Source: Lentzea atacamensis
Lineage (GTDB): Bacteria; Actinomycetota; Actinomycetes; Mycobacteriales; Pseudonocardiaceae
NCBI RefSeq assembly: GCF_003269295.1
Contig: NZ_QLTT01000002.1
Coordinates: forward strand, 1 to 64,000
Length of the DNA stretch: 64,000 nucleotides
Direction of reading: 5' to 3'
Both the position numbers and the translations under genes were made by a program. Positions 59,468 through 64,000 of this stretch are shown in pieces. The notes under the pieces are model-generated. The model did not search any database, had not been told where the DNA came from, and worked only from the letters and a program-made list of their open reading frames with translations. Numbering within the stretch: the stretch's first letter is position 1; the number at the start of each line of letters is the position of its first letter.

Positions 59468-62245
59468 GTGATCATCCGGCTGCTCGGACCGCTCGAACTC
59501 ACCGGTCCGAACGGAGCAGTCCAGCTCAGCAGCGCGGGACAGCGGACCCTCGTGGCCCGGCTCGCCCTCAATCCCGGGGAGACGGTGCCGAGGACCGCGC
59601 TCATGGACGTGCTCTGGTCGGACGAGGCACCCGCGAGCGCCACGAAGACCCTCCACAGCCTCTTGGCGCGCCTGCGCGACCAGATCCGGGACGCGGGGCT
59701 CGGCGAGCTGATCACGACCAGCGAACCCGGCTACGTGCTGAACGCGTCCGCCGACACCGTCGACGTGGCGCGGTTCGAGGCGCTCGTCGCAGCAGCACGG
59801 GAGAGCGACGACCCTGTGCAGTCCGCACGGCTGTTGCGTGAAGCGCTCGCGTTGTGGACGGGTGATCCGCTGGCGGACTGCCGGCCGGGCGAGTGGACGC
59901 GGCAGGAGTCGGCGCGGCTCGTCGAGCTGCGGATGAACGCGACCGAGCACCTGATGGAGTCCTCGCTGGCGCTCGGGGAGCACGCCGCGGTGGCGCCGCT
60001 GGTGAGCTCGCTGGTCGAGCAGCACCCGTTCCGCGAACGGCTGTGGGAGCAGCTGATCATTGCGCTCTACCGGTGCGGGCGGCAGGCGGAGGCGCTGGCC
60101 GCGTTCCACCGGGCGCGCAGCGTGCTGGTCGACGAGGCCGGCACGCGGCTGCTCGATCTCGAGCAGGCGGTGCTGACCTCCGATCCACGGCTCGACCTGC
60201 CCGAACGCGTCCCGGTGCTGGTGCGCGGGAACCTGCCGGCCGACCGGTCGAGCTTCGTGGCACGGCAAGAGACCGAGCACGTCGCGGACCTGATCAAGCA
60301 ACACCGGCTGGTCACGCTGATCGGTGTCGGAGGGGTGGGCAAGACCCGGCTCGCGGTGCACGTGGCGCGGGGAGAGCAGCCACCGGACGGGGTGTGGCTG
60401 GTCGAACTGGCGGCGTTGCGCGATCGGGCGCTGGTCCCGCACGCGGTGGCCGAGGCGCTGGGCGTGGTCGACCAGACGGGGCGCGGGCAGCTGACCGTGC
60501 TCACCGAGTTCCTGGCCGACCGGGACGCGTTGCTGGTGCTGGACAACTGCGAGCACGTCGTGGACCACTGCGCGGTTCTGGTCGACACGCTGCTGCGGGT
60601 GGCGCCTCGGTTGCGTGTCATCGCCACGTCCCGGCGCGCGCTGCGGGTCTACGGCGAGCAGGTGCTGTCCGTGGCGCCGTTGTCCGTGCCGTATCCGGCC
60701 GCGACGCTGTTCGCCCAGCGCGCCAACGCCGCGGTACCTGGCACGTTCGTCATCACGGGGGCGAACGAGCAGGCGGTCGCGGACCTGTGCCGGCGCCTGG
60801 ACGGCATCCCGCTGGCCATCGAGATGGCCGCGTTGCGGGTGCACACCCAGACGCCGGCACAGCTGCTGGAACGGCTGGACGACCGGCTCAACGTGCTGAC
60901 GGACAACGGGCGAACCACGTTGCCGCAGCACCAGACCCTGCTCGCGACGATGGAGTGGAGCTTCGACCTCTGCTCGCCGCGCGAACAGCTGTTGTGGGCG
61001 CGCGCGTCGGTCTTCGCCGGCAGCTTCGACCTGGCCGCGGCGGAGGCGGTGTGCTCGGACGACACGCTGACCGCGGACTTCATGTTCGACGCGATCGACG
61101 GTTTGGTCGACAAGTCCGTGCTGCAGCGCGAAGAGCACGCGGGTGCGGCGCGCTATCGGTTGCTGGAGACCATGCGCCAGCACGGGCAGACGCGGTTGCG
61201 CGCGACCGATGAGGAGTCACGGCTGCGCTTGCGGCATCGCAACTGGTACGCGGGCATCGCCGAGCAGGGCGAGCGTGCCTGGTTCACGCCGCGGCAGGCC
61301 GCGACCATCGGGGCGATGACGACCGAGCGCGGCAACATCCGTGCCGCGCTGGAGTACTCGCTGACGACACCGGGCGAGGCCGACGCGGGACTGCGGCTGG
61401 CGGCGACGCTGTGGTTCTACTGGGTCGGCTGCGGTCGGCTCGCAGAGGGACGGTACTGGCTGAACCGGGCGCTGTCGCTGGAGGCCGAACCGTCACGGGC
61501 GCGTTGCAAGGCGTTGTGGGTCGCGGGGTACGTGGCGACCTTGCAGGGCAACACGTCCGCGGTGCCGGCGCTGCTGGCGTCGTGCCGCGCGGAGGCCGCT
61601 CTGCTGGACGACGCGGACGCGGACGTCTACGCGACCTGTGTGCAGGGTGCGGCGGCGGTGTTCGACGACGATCTGCCGCTGGGCGCGTCGTTGCTGGCAG
61701 AGGCCGACCGGCGGCACTCAGAGCTGGGGCACCTGGACAGCAACGTGATCATGGCGCGGGTGGCGTTGGCGATCACCGCGGCGTTCGGCGGTGAGCTCGA
61801 CCGGGCGGCTGCTCTGTGCACCGAGGCTCGGTCAGTGTGTGAGGAGAACGGCGAGCTGTGGGCGCGCGCGTACGCGTTGTACGTGCTGGCCTTCATCGCA
61901 ATGAGACGGGGTGACGTCGTCGAGGCCCGTGAGCTGGCTACTTCTTCGTTGCGCATCAAGGAGAAGTTCAACGACTTGCTGGGGATCGCGGTGTCGGTGG
62001 AGCTGCTGGCGCTGATCTCGGTCGTCACCGGGTCTGCCGCGCACGCGGCGTTGCTGCTGGGCGGGGCCGACCGGGTGTGGCAGTCGGTCGGCCTGCCGCT
62101 GTTCGGATCGGCCGGCTTCGCGGCGGCGCACGACCAGTGCGTGGCGTTGTGCCTGCAGGCGTTGGGTGACGAGGCTTATGCCGCCGAGTTCGCGCGAGGT
62201 TCGGCGATGACCGTGGCCGAAGTGGTTGCGGCCGCGCAGTCGTGA
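59468..62245 (+). CDS. AfsR/SARP-type regulator: winged HTH-BTAD-NB-ARC-TPR
   Basis: 925 aa. N-terminal OmpR-type winged HTH (RLLGPLELTGPNGAVQLSS), BTAD domain (about 95-240; FHRARSVLVDEAGTRLLDLE), then an NTPase with Walker A IGVGGVGKTR (about 282-291) and Walker B LLVLDNCEH, then a C-terminal helical repeat region. Family members activate secondary-metabolism or oxidoreductase genes. GTG 59468, AGGA 9 nt upstream. It is divergent from the short P450. Confidence 0.9.
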   Translation: MIIRLLGPLELTGPNGAVQLSSAGQRTLVARLALNPGETVPRTALMDVLWSDEAPASATKTLHSLLARLRDQIRDAGLGELITTSEPGYVLNASADTVDVARFEALVAAARESDDPVQSARLLREALALWTGDPLADCRPGEWTRQESARLVELRMNATEHLMESSLALGEHAAVAPLVSSLVEQHPFRERLWEQLIIALYRCGRQAEALAAFHRARSVLVDEAGTRLLDLEQAVLTSDPRLDLPERVPVLVRGNLPADRSSFVARQETEHVADLIKQHRLVTLIGVGGVGKTRLAVHVARGEQPPDGVWLVELAALRDRALVPHAVAEALGVVDQTGRGQLTVLTEFLADRDALLVLDNCEHVVDHCAVLVDTLLRVAPRLRVIATSRRALRVYGEQVLSVAPLSVPYPAATLFAQRANAAVPGTFVITGANEQAVADLCRRLDGIPLAIEMAALRVHTQTPAQLLERLDDRLNVLTDNGRTTLPQHQTLLATMEWSFDLCSPREQLLWARASVFAGSFDLAAAEAVCSDDTLTADFMFDAIDGLVDKSVLQREEHAGAARYRLLETMRQHGQTRLRATDEESRLRLRHRNWYAGIAEQGERAWFTPRQAATIGAMTTERGNIRAALEYSLTTPGEADAGLRLAATLWFYWVGCGRLAEGRYWLNRALSLEAEPSRARCKALWVAGYVATLQGNTSAVPALLASCRAEAALLDDADADVYATCVQGAAAVFDDDLPLGASLLAEADRRHSELGHLDSNVIMARVALAITAAFGGELDRAAALCTEARSVCEENGELWARAYALYVLAFIAMRRGDVVEARELATSSLRIKEKFNDLLGIAVSVELLALISVVTGSAAHAALLLGGADRVWQSVGLPLFGSAGFAAAHDQCVALCLQALGDEAYAAEFARGSAMTVAEVVAAAQS

Positions 62246-62250
62246 CGCAG

Positions 62251-62267
62251 GCCCGGTGCAACCGGGC
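62251..62267 (+). terminator. Short hairpin after the AfsR-type gene
   Basis: GCCCGGT (62251-62257) and ACCGGGC (62261-62267) form a 7-bp stem with a 3-nt loop, starting 6 nt after the stop. No T-run, so termination would be weak. Confidence 0.45.
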
Positions 62268-62285
62268 ACGAGGACGCTGCCTCGC

Positions 62286-62917
62286 ATGAGGACCGGCGTG
62301 CGCACCCCTGACGCGGAGACGATCGAGGAAACGCTGAAGCTCGCGGCGCGGGCACACCGTCGTTCGGCATAGTGCCGCCGTGGCGATGGCGTAAGGGCAA
62401 CGAGTGCCTGGAGCTCGTGACGACTCGCACGGACCAGGTGGCGTTGCTCGCGTGTGGCGCGGTGCTGCACCACGTGCGCGTCGCTCTCTCTGCGATGGGC
62501 TGGGATTGCCACGTGCTGCGGTCGGATTCCGGTGACGGCCAGATCGCGTCGGTGCACCCGCGCTGGGAGCTCGACCCGTTCTCCTGCGAGGTGGCCCCGG
62601 CTGCGGCGATCCCGTTGCGCCGGGCGGATCCACGGCCGTACCTCGCCGACGAGGTGCCGGACTCGGCGCTGACATGGCTGCTGCATGCGGCCCGCGCCGA
62701 GAACTGTGATCTGGAGCTGCTGGCGCGGCGCAACGGCGTGCTGCTCCGGATGGTCGGCCACGACTGGCTGCGGCTGGGCGAGGCCGTCAGCGCGGTGCTG
62801 CTGGCGTCGACCGTGTGGGGCCTCGCGTCGCAGGCGTTGCTGCACGAGGAGGAGGTGATCGTGCGCGTCGGCTGGCAGTCGCCCAATGCCGAACCGTTGC
62901 CCCAGTCGGCACGCTAG
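62286..62917 (+). pseudogene. Frameshifted Acg-family nitroreductase-like gene
   Basis: From ATG 62286 the frame reads an Acg-like N-terminus (PDAETIEETLKLAARA) and hits TAG at 62370-62372. In a second frame it continues as TPSFGIVPPWRWRKG, the PWRWR motif of the family, then VALLACGAVLHHVRVAL and RLGEAVSAVLLASTVWGLAS to 62917. Deleting one CA from GGGCACACCG restores LAARAPSF...PWRWR. The total, about 210 aa, is also shorter than the usual 320-330, with the middle reduced. An open frame from GTG 62372 could still be translated. Confidence 0.75.
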
Positions 62918-62945
62918 GTCTTCCCCCGGCAGGGACCATGGGTGC

Positions 62946-63338
62946 GTGGACCGCGACCGAACGCTCGCGCACCTGAGCGACGACGCCTGGCTGAGACCTG
63001 ACTCGTCGTCGACCCAGCTGTACCGCGACCTGTGCACGTTGCGCGATCTGCCGGTGCGCGAGCTGACTCCGACCTCGCTGCACCTGCTGGTGACCCATCA
63101 GGTGGGCTTGGACGTGACCGCGCTGCTGGCGCTGGAACACGTCGAGACGGACCCGCTGCGATCGTTCGCGCTGTACCCCGGCGACCTGCTCGCGGCTCTA
63201 CTGAGAGTAGACCACTCGTTCTGGATCGATCACCCGGAGTTACTGACCAGGATGACGGTCCTGCTGGACCGGCTGCGCACGTTGCCGGAGGGCGACTGGC
63301 AGCTCCTGGTGTCCGCGGCCGAGCAGTTCCCCGGTTAG
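62946..63338 (+). CDS. CDI-type immunity protein (CdiI-like), orphan
   Basis: 130 aa: TLRDLPVRELTPTSLHLLVT, LDVTALLALEHVETDPL, FALYPGDLLAALLRVDHSFW. This order matches the contact-dependent growth inhibition immunity family in actinobacteria. No toxin or CdiA/polymorphic toxin gene is present in the window, so it is an orphan immunity gene, or it protects against a toxin encoded elsewhere. GTG 62946 has a weak ribosome site. Confidence 0.7.
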   Translation: MDRDRTLAHLSDDAWLRPDSSSTQLYRDLCTLRDLPVRELTPTSLHLLVTHQVGLDVTALLALEHVETDPLRSFALYPGDLLAALLRVDHSFWIDHPELLTRMTVLLDRLRTLPEGDWQLLVSAAEQFPG

Positions 63339-63383
63339 GCGCGCGTTAGGCGTCTCTTTGCCGCCCGATGAGTTGCTGGTGGC

Positions 63384-63743
63384 ATGCCAAAGATCCTCGC
63401 GGCCGCCGGCCTCACGCTGGCCTCCCTCGCCGCCACCGCAGTGTTCTCCTCCCCCGTGGCCCTGGCCGCCGAGACGTGCAAGGCCTCCTACTATGACGGT
63501 GGCGGCACGACGGCCAGCGGCGAGCGCTTCGACCCCAACAAGCTCACCGCAGCGCACAAGACGCTGCCGTTCGGCACGAAGGTGAAGGTGAAGAACCGCT
63601 CCAACGGCAAGACCGTCACCGTGCGGATCAACGACCGCGGTCCGTTCATCGCGGGCCGCTGCGTCGACCTGACCCCGAAGGCCTTCAAGACCATCGCGCC
63701 GTTGTCACAGGGCGTGGTCGGCGTGACGGTCACGAAAGTTTAG
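63384..63743 (+). CDS. Secreted RlpA-like double-psi beta-barrel protein
   Basis: 119 aa. Signal peptide to about residue 28 ([19 protein letters not shown]), then [29 protein letters not shown] and [16 protein letters not shown] (Asp of the DPBB active site). One Cys pair (CKAS...GRCVD). Related proteins cleave or bind peptidoglycan glycan strands. No SPOR domain, so it acts as a free secreted protein. Confidence 0.9.
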   Translation: MPKILAAAGLTLASLAATAVFSSPVALAAETCKASYYDGGGTTASGERFDPNKLTAAHKTLPFGTKVKVKNRSNGKTVTVRINDRGPFIAGRCVDLTPKAFKTIAPLSQGVVGVTVTKV

Positions 63744-63767
63744 TTGAGTAGAAAACCATCGTTCTGC

Positions 63768-63796
63768 TTGACCCGATCGAGTGAACGAGATAGGCA
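63768..63796 (+). promoter_or_regulatory. Predicted promoter of the last gene
   Basis: TTGACC (63768-63773), a 17-nt spacer and TAGGCA (63791-63796) fit a housekeeping (HrdB-like) promoter, 18 nt upstream of ATG 63815 (6 nt upstream of an alternative GTG 63803). Confidence 0.5.
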
Positions 63797-63814
63797 ATCC
63801 GGGTGTTGGCGGCG

Positions 63815-64000
63815 ATGAGTGGGCCTGGTCGGCTCGCAACCGGGGCGCTCCTAGGTGCTGTCGTCGCCGCGTTTTACGTGCTAGCACCGCATGTCGGATC
63901 GCTCGCCTCGGGCGATCCGACATCGCAGGACAACGACAGACCGGCGCGCGTATCGCTCATCAACACGCCGTCCCTGATGCCCACACCAACTGAGACGCCA
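63815..64000 (+). CDS. N-terminus of a membrane-anchored or secreted protein (partial)
   Basis: The open frame runs off the window (62 codons). One membrane helix, LATGALLGAVVAAFYVLAPHV, is followed by a polar linker (SGDPTSQDNDRPARVSL) and Pro/Thr residues. The start could also be GTG 63803. The downstream part is needed to identify it. Confidence 0.55.
   Translation, partial: MSGPGRLATGALLGAVVAAFYVLAPHVGSLASGDPTSQDNDRPARVSLINTPSLMPTPTETP

Noticed and set aside
58364..63743. A secondary-metabolite gene cluster around the P450 and SARP-type regulator
   Set aside because: No PKS, NRPS, terpene or RiPP core gene is present; neighbours are OsmC, an immunity protein and an RlpA-like protein.
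1..64000. CRISPR array, prophage or integrative element
   Set aside because: No regular direct repeats with spacers, and no integrase, terminase, capsid, conjugation gene or duplicated tRNA end near tRNA-Gly was seen.

Overview
The window is high-GC actinobacterial DNA, with frequent GTG/TTG starts, many 1-4 nt stop/start overlaps, DtxR/IdeR-type iron boxes, SigE-family ECF sigma factors, a fused CydDC exporter and a DUF5926/SEC-C protein. The gene set fits the Pseudonocardiales (Lentzea/Saccharothrix/Amycolatopsis-like), but no rRNA or marker phylogeny is available here to prove it. It reads as chromosome: mostly core and housekeeping genes with small accessory patches. I see no prophage, CRISPR array or complete insertion sequence.

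0-15 kb: the tail of an unknown gene; a DUF350 / ATP-grasp / YjfM-like trio; a septum-formation-family protein with a small zincin; a histidine phosphatase with pheA; a macro-domain protein; GNAT; a NarL-type regulator convergent with its probable kinase; and the cydA-cydB-cydDC operon, which ends in that kinase. A yybP-ykoY manganese riboswitch precedes a GDT1/TMEM165-family transporter gene. 15-27 kb: a MarR regulator and cupin gene with two identical-type operators between them; a 169-bp MITE-like element; and a MoxR/SWIM/DUF5691/DUF5682 cluster whose VWA partner lies about 4 kb away on the other strand, separated by homogentisate catabolism genes (hmgA, an unknown gene, fahA, an IclR regulator). 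27-43 kb: paired small membrane proteins; iron-box-linked DUF2470 and ferritin genes; arginine deiminase; an ECF42/DGPF pair; two SigE-family sigma / membrane-partner operons with matching upstream promoter motifs; three paralogous surface proteins; two GDPDs; a P450; and DUF952, DUF5926, DUF4328 and rhodanese genes.

43-55 kb looks like a monocarboxylate block: two SSS-family symporters with small membrane partners, a LytTR response regulator, a LytS-type kinase and lutABC (lactate oxidation). By analogy with pyruvate-sensing LytS/LytTR systems these genes plausibly form one regulon. 54-64 kb: an Fpg/Nei glycosylase, an ECF sigma factor fused to an anti-sigma/membrane tail, tRNA-Gly(GCC), OsmC, a short P450 divergent from an AfsR/SARP-type regulator, a frameshifted Acg-family nitroreductase gene, an orphan CDI-type immunity protein, an RlpA-like secreted protein, and the start of one more membrane-anchored protein.

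The most notable items are the riboswitch with a visible P1/hairpin switch, the MITE-like element that supplies the stop codons of both neighbours, the split MoxR-VWA module, the putative LytS/LytTR-lactate regulon, the shared sigma-operon promoters, and the CA-duplication frameshift in the nitroreductase.
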